Shown here piece after piece: positions 13,296-27,682 of a stretch of 64,000 bases of DNA; the stretch's first letter is position 1; every line of letters starts with the position of its first letter. The notes beneath the pieces were generated by a model. It did not search any database and was not told the DNA's origin. It worked only from the letters and a program-made list of their open reading frames with translations. The position numbers and the translations under genes are program-made. The stretch spans positions 6,171,024 through 6,235,023 of the forward strand of contig PTFA01000011.1 in NCBI GenBank assembly GCA_003342895.1, in the 5' to 3' direction. Origin of the DNA: Casuarius casuarius (lineage: Eukaryota; Chordata; Aves; Casuariiformes; Casuariidae).

Positions 13296-16200
13296 TTATC
13301 CTCATTTACAAAATGTGAAACCAGAGTGACTTTACTGGATTAAAGCAAATCTTCCTAATATTTGTGGTTTTCAGTAACATTTTCTTATTTGTGCACTATT
13401 TTAACTGTTCCTATNAAAGTCACAAACAACAGAACTGGACTATAAAAGACGCTAGGTGAAAACTTTATTTAACGAATTACTATTAAAAAAGTAAAATCAC
13501 AGATGAATAATTTGTCTTACACTTCTGAAAACGCTGGTATTGTTTTCAGAAAAAATGCTGAAATAAAAGTATATACTTACATAACTTCAATTGACTTTAA
13601 ATACTAAATACCACAGATAAATGGGTGCACAGTGATCTGTGTTCTTCCTAACCAGAAACTACCAACATGCGCCACACCTACCATATTAGAGCAAAGCAGA
13701 TTCATTCTACTGCACATAATGAAACAATAAAACTCTTCCTAAAAGTTTTTAAAAAAATAATCAGAGTTCACTGATTTATGAGATAACTCTAAATTAAAGT
13801 TTTTATACCACATTTTGAAGAAATCACAAAAAGGCAGGTTAGACCTAAACACCAGCTGCAAAACTCATTGATACCTGAGATCTTCATTGTCCTTTTCCCC
13901 ACCATTGAGAAGAAAGCAAAATAGGTAATTCCATATGATAGTTGACAATCACTACACTTTAGCATAACTGGGTAGAATATATTCTTGAGCACAGCTATGA
14001 TGTTCACATTATTCAAAAAATTAAATACTAATACAAACATTTTGGAGTTCAACTCAGAGTAAATAATGAGAGAAGACTGAGTTCCTTTAAGTTCTCTTTA
14101 CTATTCATGTTCCCTCTGTGCCTCTGTTGCTACTACGTGTTAATAAGAACTAGAACTACGTCTGATAACGTGTTTTTCGTCACCCATACTTTAAAACGTC
14201 CACAGAGCTGTTTTACAGTAAGCATTATCCCAGCATGAAGTGCATGCACCAAAAAAGTTGTGCAATCAAACTGAGTTGAACTCTTCTGTGGACTTGAATC
14301 CTATTTGTCTATACTTCCACCAAAAAAGCCAACAGTTCCCTCCCACACAAACCACCTTCAGTTCTTGCCGTTCACACCTTCACTCTCCCTGCTTGTACCT
14401 GCCCCTCCTCTCCGGTGCCTCACCTGTAGTGAGGAGCTGAGCCAAAGTAACAGGTGCCTGCCACAGGCAATTCACAAATACACACGTGCTGATGGGTGAA
14501 CTGGTACGTACGTGGTTGGTCAGCAGGCCAAACAGAGCAGATAACTGACCTCTGTCTGCGGTCACACTAACTAGACTGTTTGCCTTTCAAATTTATGTAA
14601 GTTTGGTAAGATGGTCAAGAAACGCGCAAGGGGAGAGAGGGGGAAGTGCCTCACAAATGGCTCAGTTGCGTGAACTTCACTTCCAAAGTAAGTTTCAGTG
14701 GTAGATGAGAATAAAAATCAACAGAAATAAAAACTAAATCTAAAAAGAATCATTAGAAGTTACAAAAACATTTAATCAGGGAAACTATAGTCCCTGGAAT
14801 TTTTAAAGTTCAGCTTAAGCATGAACATTACAATGTGAGCATTACAAAAACAAGAAAACAACCCTGAAAGTGTCTGTGTTATAGGTATGCAAAATGGTGC
14901 AACCTGCTTATTTAGTATTACGGTCCATTTATCAGACTGGTCACTGTCAGCTGCAAACTGATTGGAAATATTTAAACTTAAAAAAAAAATGTAAAGATTC
15001 CCAGGGAGTCTCTAGAATAGGATCACAAATAAAATTATTATTAGTATGTGACTGGATCCATGCAAGTAGAAAACCAATCTATCTTCTCTGTAATTCGAGA
15101 AAACTTAGTTTAAAGCTACTTCTCCTTAAAGCAGATGTAAAATAGAGGTGAAAAAAAGAGGCCAGTCATCTTATGAAAACCTTCCATTTCAGAGAGCTAG
15201 AAATCAACTCCCAGCACAAACTCACAAATAATTCAAGACTAGAGAAACTTCTCAAATGTAGGTTACAGCATTATGACTAAGGGGTAGCTGCATTGATTTT
15301 CAATTCAAATGAGAAATCAAGTTAACCTCAACCTCCCAGCAGACAAGCACATTCTAATAGAGTATGAATCTAGCAGTTTCTGTGGTTAACACAAAACCCA
15401 GTTGCTAATGTAAAGGATAAGATACAGAAAAAGTCCAATNTTCCTTCTAAAGGAGGGGTCCCCAAGTATTCTATTTTCCAGGATAAGAGATAGCATCCTT
15501 TCCCACCTGAAGAGGATCTGGCTACAATCTATTTGCCACTTTCAGACTATAATTTTGTAATTTAGAGAAAGTGGTAGCATTGCAGATGCTTCACATTTCT
15601 CACAGTGCAACAACCTCCATCCTTTCTCAACAGAAATACAACACACTGTACTGACTCTCAGACAAACAAGTGTAATGTCTTCATTATCATCAAGGCAACA
15701 AACATGTCAAGCCCTACCTGTGACTTAATTTCTCTTCTTGATCTTTTTTTTTAGGACTGAGCAAACAAACTACTGAAATAAAATGAAAGTCAAACAGAAC
15801 ATACAAAATACTGAGCAACATTTAGGAAACACTTTAATGAACTCAAGGTGGTAAAATGTGGCTCTGGATCAAACAATATAAATGGAATCTTATGAACGAA
15901 AATATAATGACTTTCAAAATAGCTTAAAGAAACACTATCCTTTTGATATATGAAACAAAAGATTTACAGCACACACTGACTTATTCTCTTATACCCACTC
16001 ATCTCTTCGGAAGAGCAGCCTTCCCAGTGAACAGAAGCTTCAATTAAAGATCCAATTTACCTAAGAAGGACAAAAATCACACTGAAAAATGGCAGATATT
16101 TTTATGTGAAATGGTAAAAATAGAATAAATGCTCTTCAATTTCATAATGGTTAGACAGAGTAAGAGAACCCTTTGAAGGCCAGACTATTCAGAATATTAA

Positions 16201-19200
16201 GGTTCAAAATATCTAGGGTATTAGTGGGCTTTGCCATATATTATTACTATTCCTGCTATTTACCTAAAGATTTTACTTGTCTTGAGAAAATAAAAAAGTC
16301 AGACTGTGGCTGATCCACTTAATATTTCCCAGGCTGGCAGGTTAAATCTCTGCTCAGCATCAAGGTTTTCACATTGGAAAAAATCAGCTAGGAAAGGGAT
16401 AAACACTACTGTTTGGGATTATCAGTAAAATACCTCTGCAGAATTAGACTAATATTTCAAAAATATAGGCTTTCAGAAAATTATTTTTTTGAGCATAGAA
16501 GAATGAAGTAGTTCAAAAAAGGGGGGGGGGGGGGGAGAAGAGAGGAAGGAATATGCCCTACGCTTCAGTGAAACTAAAACCATGCACCCTACATTTAAAA
16601 GGTAGAATATCTGCTGACTATGAGGAAGCTTCTTAGTTTACCTGATATTATCTAATTACTTTCAGGAATAAGTATTTTCTTTTCTTCTCCTAAGTCATAA
16701 AACTGACCACAGATGTTTCTTATTTTTGACAGCACTTTAATTCATGTACAGTCTCTTAAAGCTTAAGAGCTATACATTCAATTTTGCATTCTTTTGAAAG
16801 TGTTTTAAAGTAGCATTCTAGGAAGGATTTAATAACTACCCATTGAACAGCACGTACTCATTGTCAATGAGAAAGTTAATTCAATTATTCAATTATTGAG
16901 AGAACAAAATAAGGCACCATTTCTGGTTATAAATATATTTGGATGCATATCTTCCTCCTGAAACATGCATAATTTCTATTAAAATCAACAATAGTTTCTT
17001 GAAAGAGAATATCCTCATCCTAATTTGTTGTCCAACACATTTCTAACACATAAATAAGTAGGATTATTTCCTAAATACTATGTGTGTCCCCAAATATTTT
17101 GAACCCTATAAATCCAGAGTCAGAATCTGAGAAAACCTACATTAAAAAAAATTCATATAGGAATGTAGAGTATTAAAAAGTTAAGTTACGGTATATTTTA
17201 ATGTCTCAGATAAATTCAGAATTTCCTGTGTTTGAATGCTTACTTGGGAGATGAACTACTTCAGTGCACAGTAATTACCCAGAATGGCTGATGTGTACTC
17301 TCGAATTNGGAAAAAACTTTAACCTATTTTTTCCTCTGTGGTTAAATTAAATGGCATATTGCTACATCAGCACTTTTATTTATCAACATTCTCCATTATT
17401 TGTTTGTTTACACTGGAAAACCTAGACCAAAATTACAGAGAAACCAGACTTCTGAGCACTTCTGTGTTTATGCACCTGTATTTGTACATATTTTATTCCT
17501 GTTACATAGGCTGTCTGAAATCACACACATTGCCAATTATATGTAAGTGGACATTTTATCCTTAAAGTTATAATTACAATCTACTTGTATCCTAAAATTT
17601 GAACACAGAAACCTTAATAAAACTTCAAGGGGACAGACATCTGAACATAGCATTCATTCATAGTGTTACCTGATGACGGATTATTTCACTTCAAAATATT
17701 CCAGTATTTGGCAAACATTGCCAAACAGTAGCAACAGAAAGATGCGTCTAAGAAAACAAATTATATTCTAAAATTCAACCTAAAACCTGTATCTTTACCT
17801 TTTATGAAAAATTCTAAAACATTTTCCTTCTTTGCTGCTTAAAATTGCCTGTAGTAGAGGATATCCTTATCTTAAGGGGCAGGGCTTTTTGATCTGGCCT
17901 GGANTTTGTAAGTATATACAGTTAGTATTCAAAAATTCCTTCCATTTGCATATATGCATATTTCATTAAGTCTATAACCACCAATGGATGGTTTCTGGNT
18001 ATTCCTCTGGGATTTCATTAATCTAAAATGAATCTGGAAAGCCTGTTTCACTGCTTTTGTTGATGGTACAACTCAACGAAAAAGCATGCACACAAACATA
18101 GAATTGATTGTTTGTGTGGTGTCATCTCACCAGCTAGGTTTGCAGAAGATCTCCTTACATCAATCCCTTACAAGCTGCTTCAGAAAAAAAGAAGCTCCCT
18201 CACCTCCAGCTGTTTTAGACAAATAAATTCAAACCATAATTTAATGGACTTCCACATGAACAGATTGGTTGCTGTTCAATGAATCTCTTGCTGTGACCAC
18301 AAGAATATTACAGTCAAATGTTGTGAATCAGTTCCTTTAAAACATAAAACTGATTTCTGTTAGGAACTATACAACAAGAACTATTGTACCTTTAGAAGTA
18401 GGAAGTACGCTGCTCAGCAACAACACAGAAATATAGCAGGAACACAGGACACTGTCTCAGGCTACTCTTTTCTCTGTTTACAATTACTTTCTAGCTAACC
18501 TTATCTGATCATACTGTTTCGGCTACCTCATTTTCATCTCTGTGTGATACAGTCTGCAGCATTTCAAAAAGGAGAAAAAAGTTGCACACACTTTTCCCAT
18601 GAAAAAGTGTTTTATCGCCATGGGGATTTTTAAGAACAAACTGAAAATGCTTTCTATCTTTCCAAGTTTCAAAACAACTCATTGTGACTTTTCCACTTTG
18701 CTTAAGCTTTACTTTTGTATTTCTTCATTTGACTTCCATTCCATTTACAGTGTATAACATTTGGATGTTTCAAAATCAAACAGAAATGATCCAGCATCAC
18801 CTAAGCAAAAAAGGTGTCAATACAGCTGAAGTGAAGTTATTTGGTTGTTTCTACAGTAAATTCTGTTTCTGTCCTGAATTGGAGTCAAAATTAAATAGCA
18901 AAATTTCCTACAGAACAGAAACTGTTTTCCGACTCATTCTGCTGGAAAGAAACCAGGGTAAATATTGAGTTGCTTTTTGCCCTCCTAAACCAGCCTCTGG
19001 GTCATTCGCTTCTGTCATCTGCATGCCATCTTTGAATTCCCTAGATTCTCTAAACATTCCAGGAGCATCCACATTTTACAATTTCCTTCTTTGATCTGTA
19101 GCAACCTTCTTTTTAGATCTCTGCAGCTAAATGCTCCTTTATTATCTTTTGCTTTCCCATCCTTAATTACACGAGACATCAGTTTTGCCATCTTGCAAAC

Positions 19201-19734
19201 TTATGTGAATTGATTTTGGTTATAGCTGAATGAGTTTATGTTAAAGGACCCAAGAAAGTCAAATCTCAATTATACTTTTACCTAAAAGGCCCATACAGTA
19301 GAATATAAAGTATATTAAAGCAGTGACATGGAAGCTGGTGCTGAAACTTACCAAATATATCATTTTAGCTGCATGAATAATTAGCAGAGACACAAGCAGT
19401 TGTCTTTTATGAAGAACATGGAAAAAAAGAGACTGATACATTGAAGAGTGCTAAGCAAATGTATACGACTAAAAACACAACTTAAAAGTCTAGACAAGAT
19501 TTCCTGGGGATTCTTCTTGGTTCCTGAAGAAGTGGTTCAGTCATTACAGCCACATACAACACCAGTTCTACAAAAGGTATGTGAGGGAATGAATGTGGGC
19601 TCAAGGAGCAGAGCTAAACAGATTCCTTAGCACAGAAACAGCAGCAGCCTTATATGTTGATATGTAGTGTTGTTGTTAAATGGGTAATAGAGAGCCACAC
19701 TGTTAATCTGCAGTATAGACATACTCTGCGAAAA
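13296..19734. other. AT-rich DNA, no gene seen
   Basis: No exon or RNA gene supported. A purine tract A6G15 sits at 16515-16535. A mildly GC-richer patch with overlapping short frames on both strands lies at about 14240-14570, without recognisable family or splice structure. A 61-codon frame beginning at 19448 reads through a consensus-like splice donor (caaaag|gtatgtgag, about 19571-19585), but its upstream acceptor is weak. Confidence 0.6.
16515..16535 (+). repeat. A6G15 homopolymer tract
   Basis: Six A followed by fifteen G in uninterrupted sequence. This is one of several A-run/G-run junctions in the window. Confidence 0.95.
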
Positions 19735-19835
19735 ACTGCATGGTGAAGTCAGACCTTGGCTCTTCTCCCAGCTCTGCCTGAAATGACCTTGTGCAAGCTG
19801 TCAGTGAACCTGGGTGAATGGTATTTCCCAAGGCA
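19735..19835 (+). repeat. Possible MIR-like SINE fragment
   Basis: The order cagacctTGG, cccagctctgcc, tgaccttgtgcaagctgtc, ggtatttccc follows the MIR consensus order (box region, then ggctctgcc, then tgaccttgggcaagtcac, then cagtttcc). Similarity is patchy and judged by eye. Confidence 0.4.
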
Positions 19836-22764
19836 GGAATTCTAGAATTATAGTAAGGGTTGTTAACAGCAGTCTGTGGAAGATNTGGACCTACTATGCA
19901 TAACTTTTAGATGTAAAGTTCATTGAATCTTCCAGTAGGCTACAGTGTATGCTAGGGAAAAGGCTGGGTGTCTCAAAAAAAGCACATAAATACTAGAATT
20001 TTTTATGTCTTTGAGAGAATTATTCTGAGAATGTCCAGAACTTCGCTATGTGCAGATAGTGGCAATGCTAAACTCACAACAGACCTCATTTCAGAAGGCT
20101 GTCTAACCAAAGCATTCACATTTAAAACTTACCTTAGGTATTACCAGCAGTGCACTTCTCTTCAGTCAAACTCATATCCCTTAATTTGCTACAGCTGCTA
20201 CAACTGACATAACTTTTTTTTAGTTAGAAGTCCAGAAAGGACAACCAGACCTCTCACTCCAAGCTCTTGCAAACCACAGACATCAAGTTTCACAAAAATA
20301 ACCTTTACCAAGGTGAAAATGGTAAAAAGAACAAAAATTTCAGTACTCAGCAAATTATACCTTCAACACAGCCAGGAAATAGATGAAAGCAAGGCATGAT
20401 CACAGCTCTGTCTCTTCAGTTTAAGGGCCCAGTAATCACATGGGCAGCCCTCACATCTTCCCCCTTTCTCCTTTCCCACCCCAAATCCCACGTCAAGTTC
20501 TCTTAACTGGTACCCAGCATTGCTTTTCCTGATGTCTCCCAACCTGCTACCAGCCATTTTCACTTTCTTTCTCCCCAAGCAGTGTACAGAAAACTCAATG
20601 GTTTTACTTAACTAGTTGGTACTTCTCAGATTCAGCCAGGGATTGCAGGCAAAAAAGGAGCCTTTCCCACACCCGAACAGTTAACAGACTGGTGCAGACT
20701 GGTCTTGAAACACCACGTTGTAGGTTTGTAAACTGTTTTTCACCTCCTTCTATCTCAGAATTATCCTCCTGTAAAACCCTCCTGAACTGCAAAGTCTTGT
20801 TGCCAGTGGCCATCAGAACTGCTGGTGTCCAGGGGGCATCAGAACAAAGGTGGCTTCAGCTGTCAGCACACGGGCTCAGACATGGTGTGCAACTCCTCCT
20901 CCTTCGGGAGCAGAGTCAAGTCCACTACTCACCTTNGCTCCTAGAATCATAGGCTCATTTCTGCATGCAGCCATTTACAGACATTACTTTACTGCCCCTT
21001 TCTTTTGCAGGCACACACATTTATTAATTTAACATTTGACTTAGATATCGAGCTTCAATGGGGCTACAGAGATCTCATACTAATCACAGGCACAACGACC
21101 AAACTGCACCTCCCGTGTCTCCAAGGGCAGCACTGCCCTGGAACAATGACTGCTGCCAAGCAGAGGCTCTTTCTCCATCCCAGGCCCACTGAGCTCCCGT
21201 CTTGGGCACCCCCACCCTCTCCAGGGGTGAAAAAACTCATGAGGTGCCCGTTACTGTACCTCGCAGGTCTGAGCTCTGAACAGCAACCTACCCTTGACAC
21301 TTGACTTCATAGGAAAAGGCAGGAGAAAAAGCTGATTCACCTTCTTTCCACTTTTACATATGAGATCCTTTCATCTCTTGGAAACCAGAAAAGCAAAACA
21401 CAAGGCTTAGAAAAATGAATTCATTCACCAGAGTTGATTCTTAAAGCACTTAAATTACAGAATTAGGAAAAAAAATTTACTGCCAGCTTCCTCAGACTGA
21501 AATTTATTTCTCCTAAGTTAAGGAGAGCTTGGGGTTGACACAGAGTCCATTTTAGTTTCTCTCACTTTTTTTTTTTTTTTTAATAATAAAGCAGAGATCT
21601 GTTCCTTGAAAAGAGAGCATTCAAGGATTAAATAGGAATGAGATATCTGAGCCTTTTGCTCACACTCCTACCCCAAAATCTGAAGTTCCATGTCAGTGAA
21701 TCATACTTTTGCAGGTCTCTTTGGCAGATCTCTTTGGAGAAAACTTACTCCATGGAGAACCACAAGAACCAGTATGAGAACAGATTCTCATACCCTATTA
21801 TACCCTATTATAGATTCTCAATACCCTATTTTACTGACTTTTTATTTACTTCTCTGACATTTTTCAGTGAGGAATTAAATATATGGCACCTCTGTAGAAG
21901 ACAATATTTTAGATAATGCAAGGCCTATCAGAACAATAAAAAGACTATTATTTCAACACACAAAATAATTTCATGACTGAGTACAGTCATATCCCTTTTA
22001 TTCACAGGTGTTGCAAAAATGCTATGGTAAAACTGCTGGATGTGTACAGCAAAGCTTCTCTTTTTCTTAGCAATTTGACTAACCAGCAGTATCTCTCAGG
22101 AATAACCATTAACATTTCAGGCATATTCACATTAAAGTTTGGATAGATTATGCAAACATATCCTGTGAGCTTCTGGCTATCTTCCTTTTCTTTCTTCAGG
22201 ATCCTTTAAAAGGACTTTTTTCCCCAGGAGTCAAGCTTTACCTAAAGTAGTAAATCCAGGATTTATTAATATAGCTTGTTGTAACCTATAGGGTTAATAC
22301 AGTAAAATTAAAAATAAGTGCCTCTTCTAATAGAAATTATACAGTGTAATGATATTAGTCTCTATTACTCCAGTACACTATAAAAATGGCAGATTGTTCA
22401 CTGATTTAAACTGTATCACACATACTAAAAATAATGAAGGTGACTAAATATGAAAAGCTTACTTTATGTCTTTTATTGCATTTGTTTTTAATCTATCTAA
22501 ACAAGAGCTTAACAATACTACTTGCTCTCTGATCTACCCATCTCAGCATATATTGGGTTTTTTTTTTAACCTTCCTAAGGCCACTGACAGCAGACGAATA
22601 TTCAAGTATTTCTTCCATTTTCTATATGAATTAATTTTTCCAGTTTTCTCAGTTCATCACTAATGAGAAAATGGTACTTATACTTAATTAATATTATTAA
22701 TTTTCCTAATGAACAAAGGACTAAAATGAACAAAGTGGCTAAAGTAGAAGCTTATTGTAAGAAG
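19836..22764. other. Mixed-GC DNA; GC-richer patch 20.36-21.31 kb
   Basis: The patch at about 20360-21310 is more GC-rich than its surroundings and holds several overlapping open frames of 60-99 codons on both strands. None shows a domain, a signal or convincing splice sites, and I do not recognise a repeat family. A local duplication of a 'taccctatta' unit and of 'agattctca' lies at 21781-21830. The rest is featureless AT-rich DNA. Confidence 0.55.
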
Positions 22765-22860
22765 TTAGTTTCACACTTTGGGCAAGTCATTCAATCTCTC
22801 TTTTGTCTCAAATTCCTCACCTAGAATATATGAATTACAGTGGGGAATGTTTTGGCTAGT
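22765..22860 (+). repeat. MIR-like SINE core fragment
   Basis: cactttgggcaagtcattca followed by atctctctt...gtctcaaattcctcac closely follows the MIR core consensus in forward orientation (ttgggcaagtcacttaacctct, then cctcagtttcctcatctg). This is the clearest of the MIR-like fragments in the window. The 3' part beyond 22860 is too worn to bound. Confidence 0.65.
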
Positions 22861-25800
22861 GCTTATAAACAATTTGACACTCTCAAGTAACACTCTTGAA
22901 GGGAAAAAAATGAAATATTGCATTGTTATTACAGAAATGTGTTGAAAAAATGAACATCACATTCAAAATTAAAAAAGATTTGATATGAAAGCGGTATTGT
23001 TTAACTAATCTCAAGTCTCCAGGACCAAAGTAACGAGGAACAGGAATGAATAATAGGAATGAAGATGAAAAGAACTGAAGGGAGTTTACCTAGCAATGAG
23101 GCCTCAATATATGTTCGTCAAAATTCCACAAACTCCATCCCTGCAAACACCTCCAAAGCAGGCAGGCACCTGAGTTGAGCAAACCTCTTTAAAGCCAGGT
23201 ACCAGACTAGACCTACAGGCTGCTGACTAGAGTTTAAGGCAGGCTTCTTCTGCATTGAACACTTCATTCTAGCTCAATGAAAGAGTGCATAGGTTTACCA
23301 TAAAAATTAGATCTTGTATATAATGACCAATTATATACTATAATATATATAATTATGGTCCTCATACTTCATGCATCTCCAAATGTTGTAATACTCGAGT
23401 GTGGATTTATTTGGGGGAACAAAAAGGGACATAGCTGCCTCTTGCATTAGCTTACCTTTACATAATATACATTACCTTCCATGTCTTCGTACAAAGTCAG
23501 AGCTGCACTTCCTCTCTCCCATTCAGATGTGGGTAGCATCCATTTCCATTCATTCTTACAAGCAAAANATCAACTTCCCACACAGTCCACATGACTAAAA
23601 ACTCTCATTTATTCAAAGCAGATGGCAGCTACTACCCACAAGAGCTCCAGCCTTAATTTTTCTGCTATTTTTAAGTTCCTGACAAAGGACAACTTACTAT
23701 TAAGATGACTGGCCCTCAAGATCCACAACAATTTCAAGTGGTCATGTCACGTTTTAGGTTGATCAGAAACTGTTTCTGGAATCACGTAACCTCCTTACAG
23801 TCACTTTCTCTATTCCCTGCAGATTCATTTATCGATTCACTTCACACAGTAAAATTGAACCATCTAAAGCAAATTGAGGAGGATATATAAGTGAGGGGGA
23901 AAAGGGTCGAATATACAATGACCGTCCTTTCTCTTTACTGACCTGCTTATTTCATACTTTTCAGCATCCATATGNTTTTTGTGCCCGCCTCCCCCTTGCC
24001 CCTCTTTATAAATCAAATACCCAGAATATTGCCTCAGTGTGGGCTTACTAAATAAATGAGTATGAGATGGGAAATGGGATGAAAAAGAAAATTAAGAGAC
24101 AGACACTCCTTACTTCTATCAATCTCTTAACGTTTTAAAACCTCCATTCTGTTTTTTTGTTACTAACTTATAGCCAGGGTATATTAGGTGTGATTTCATG
24201 AATGTTACATATGTTCCATAAAATTGGGATCAAATGAGGGAATTATGTTGCTGGTATTTTGTAGTCCATTGGAACTAGCTTGTCCTTCCTCTTCAACTTC
24301 ATATTCTGAGAAAGAGAAATCTTTCAAGTATGAGATCCTATACTCCTACAATCCATGAGTTAGCTACCACCATCATTATCAAAATAACAATGCACAGAAT
24401 AGGGAAGACATACAGTCCAACAGTAAACAAACAAAACCCAGACTTAGTACCAGCTCTGCCCAAGAACCGTTAGAGTGCTAGGTTTCCATCAACTGTTTTA
24501 CTTTAGTATCTAACCCTATAAAATAAAGGAACATTTGGCTTTTATGACTGTCACACAAACAAAAAACAAAAAACAAAAACCAAAAAGCCTAATGTTCACA
24601 AATCTCTTCCAGGCACATAAAACAACAGAACTGAACTAAACAAATTCAAAATACATTACCCTACTTGCATATATTCAAGCTTCTTCACTTATTTATCTAC
24701 ACATTTACTACAGTGCTTCTGGGGTCTTTTACGTCTTTTCAAAATATGAGTACTAAGACTTACATCTTTAGATTTTAATTTTACGTATCTTTTTCCAAAA
24801 CTGTCGGGTTGGTTTGCTACCCACTGAATCTAAGTTCTACACACATGACATTTAACAGACTTTCAATAGCTAAAGTGGTTCAATTGACAACTGCAGGATA
24901 AAAAAAAAAAACAAGCAAAAAATCCCACATATCCTCTTGATCTGGCTTTAGTTGGAAAAAAGAGAATAAGGAAGGTCATGCTTGCACCTATTTCCAGGAA
25001 ATAGGAAACACATAATAAGTGATATAGAAGTAAACAAAAGAATGCTCCAAAGATCTGAAAGTATTTCCAGTGAAATGTACTGTTCTAAAATAATATCCTC
25101 TACAGAGAGCTTACTTGCAAACATGACTGGATCACTGATTGTTTTCAGTGCTCTAGCAGCCCAATTTATGGGGTAAAACCCTCCAAATCTTATTTCCTTC
25201 ACATGTTTCATGGTGTAAACAACATTCAGTATTCATGCTGAGCATTGGCTGTATCTTAGTAGTTACCATTATATATCTAGTGAAGAGAAAAATGTTCTTA
25301 CTCAGTCAGTCACTACATTAAAATAAAAGGTAACAATATAATTTTGCATTTGTGGGCATTTTACAATACTAAGTAGTTTCTGAATGAAGCAATATACATT
25401 CACTTGCTCATGTAGAGATTATAATCACCTATTGCCAACAGAAGTACCTGATGTCGTCTTCCTGTTAATTTTTATTAAAAATTCTCACATTATTGTAAAG
25501 TCAAAAGTTTAGAAAATTTTGTGAAAATTAGAGACAAAGAATTTCCATGTAACCACATGGCTTTTTTTTTAAAAAAATTACACTTTTTTGTGCTTTCCCC
25601 CTCCCCTCTTGTAACTGGGAGTATGCTTTTTCAGACATAATTAGCCCACCATAAATTGTATTCTGCTGCTTTTAGTATTGCAAGCATAATGAGACAATGT
25701 TTTTTTTTTTTTTTTTTAAATCATCACCACCCTTTAGGCACTCCCTGCATTTCACAGCAGACGAACACAAATGTACTTTAAGACTTTCCTTTGACCACTG

Positions 25801-27663
25801 TATGCTTCCCTGAGCAATATGGCACCACACCAGCCTTTCATTTCATTTTCATACAGTGCAGAGTATGATGCTTCTCAGACAAATATGAAGATACATATTT
25901 AAACAGTATCTTGTAATGAACTTCTTGGAATATGTTTGACAAAGAAAGTTATTCTTATTTACACTTTTTCTCCACAGTATATCTCCTTAAACAAATGAAA
26001 TATAAAGATTAAAACCACAGTGTTACATACATAAAACACTGGAACAAGCAGCTAACCATGCAGAAGTATGTACTGCTTAGGTTCATTCCACTTGCTTATC
26101 TCAGGACTACCTGCTAGGGAAATAACACTAGCATATAATAGCACTAATTTCCCCTTGTGACCTATCGCTCATTCCAGAAACCNGAAGAATAAGTGTGCCT
26201 TCCAAAACAAACAAATGAACAGGGGGGGGGAAAAAAAACAGTGTTGTTTTCCTTTTATATCTTCACTCCAAACATAGTCCTTTTGATAACCAGTACGTTA
26301 GAACTGAGTGCAAGATGTGGAGCATGTTTTATAGCAGATTTTTTTCCTCAAGTTATCTGAATAAGTTTCCCATGCTTTGATCTTACTTGCAATTCTAGCT
26401 TTACATATCAAGGACAATGAGAGTCTGGCTAAGAGCTAGCAACCTCAAATACTTCTAGTTGTACTGAATGAAACCCAAAGCACATGTTAGAGTAGGAAAA
26501 CTGAATTGACACAGTCAGCTTGGTTGTAGAAGCTAACTGCAGTGTTTATCTTTCGTCTATATTGTCTTGAGACTACATTACAGAGAAATTAAAAATATAA
26601 TGAACAGAAGCACAAGACTACCAGAAGATTCCAAAGTTTTTCTTTACAAAAAAAGGGAGTCATAGTTTAAAGCAATTGAAAATTATTTACATTTGCACAG
26701 ACTGAGAAAAAATTCAGCTGGGTATAAAATTAATATATTCACATTTAATGCCTTTTTACACAACCAATGATTTTTACAGTTTTTGGTTGTAATAATTATT
26801 TTCAAAAATCCACAAAAATAAATCAGGCTTATAAAAAGAGGTTTGATAAGCACTGTTCCTAAGAGCTTTTGATACTTCCAGGAAACTTATTCTTTGTCTA
26901 ATAAGAATTATCTATTACAGCTAAGTAATAACAGCTTGAGGTCTGTACAATATCATCTAGAATTTCCCTTGTTTTTCAAAGATACAGTTCTACAGAATAC
27001 AGTGAACACCTGATGGAGCTTGATAGCTAAAGAAGTTACATATGCTTGACTCCTTTAAAAGCACAGATGAGGCATGGTAATAGATACAAGTGATTTAACA
27101 GAGCTTCAGGCAAGAAGTTTTGCCCTGTGAAGAGAGTAACGAGACTATGGATGGTTTTGCTGGCCATTTTGGCACATCAGCTTTTAAGATATTTCTCTAA
27201 TACAGAAAGCAGATGAGCAATTTTTAATTTGTCTGTTCACCTTGCTCCCTCCTTTACTCCAGGGCAATCTCATCATCAATTTTATTAAGCTCAGTGTTTC
27301 AGATCTTTTTGTTCCTAAGCATGTAAACTTTCTTTCATTTTTAAAGAAACTTCTTTCAGAAGAGCTGCCTTGTGAGATAGCCTCTGCAAGAAGCACAACA
27401 TCAGCTGACAGCTCTACCAAAATATGGNCTTCATGGTTGGTACTTGCTTTGTCTTTTGTTAATGAAAGAAGTGGAACAAGATTTGTAAGAAGTCCTAACG
27501 AAAGGCCACACAGAGCTGTTTCCAGTGGCAGAATGGGAAACAGGCCTGAGCACAAAGTGGATGAAATTGTGATAAGACACAGTTTCAGATGAAAAATTGA
27601 GACAGGGAGCAAAATTTATTCATTTGCAGATCATCTCCAGATATGGAAGTAACACAGTGAAAG

Positions 27664-27682
27664 AAAAAAAAGGGGGGGGGGG
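27664..27682 (+). repeat. A8G11 homopolymer tract
   Basis: Eight A followed by eleven G, uninterrupted; same A-then-G layout as 16515-16535 and 35781-35801. Confidence 0.95.

Noticed and set aside
14240..14570. Overlapping Pro/Ser-rich frames, considered as an exon
   Set aside because: Frames on both strands are equally open and no splice sites or conserved motif could be seen.
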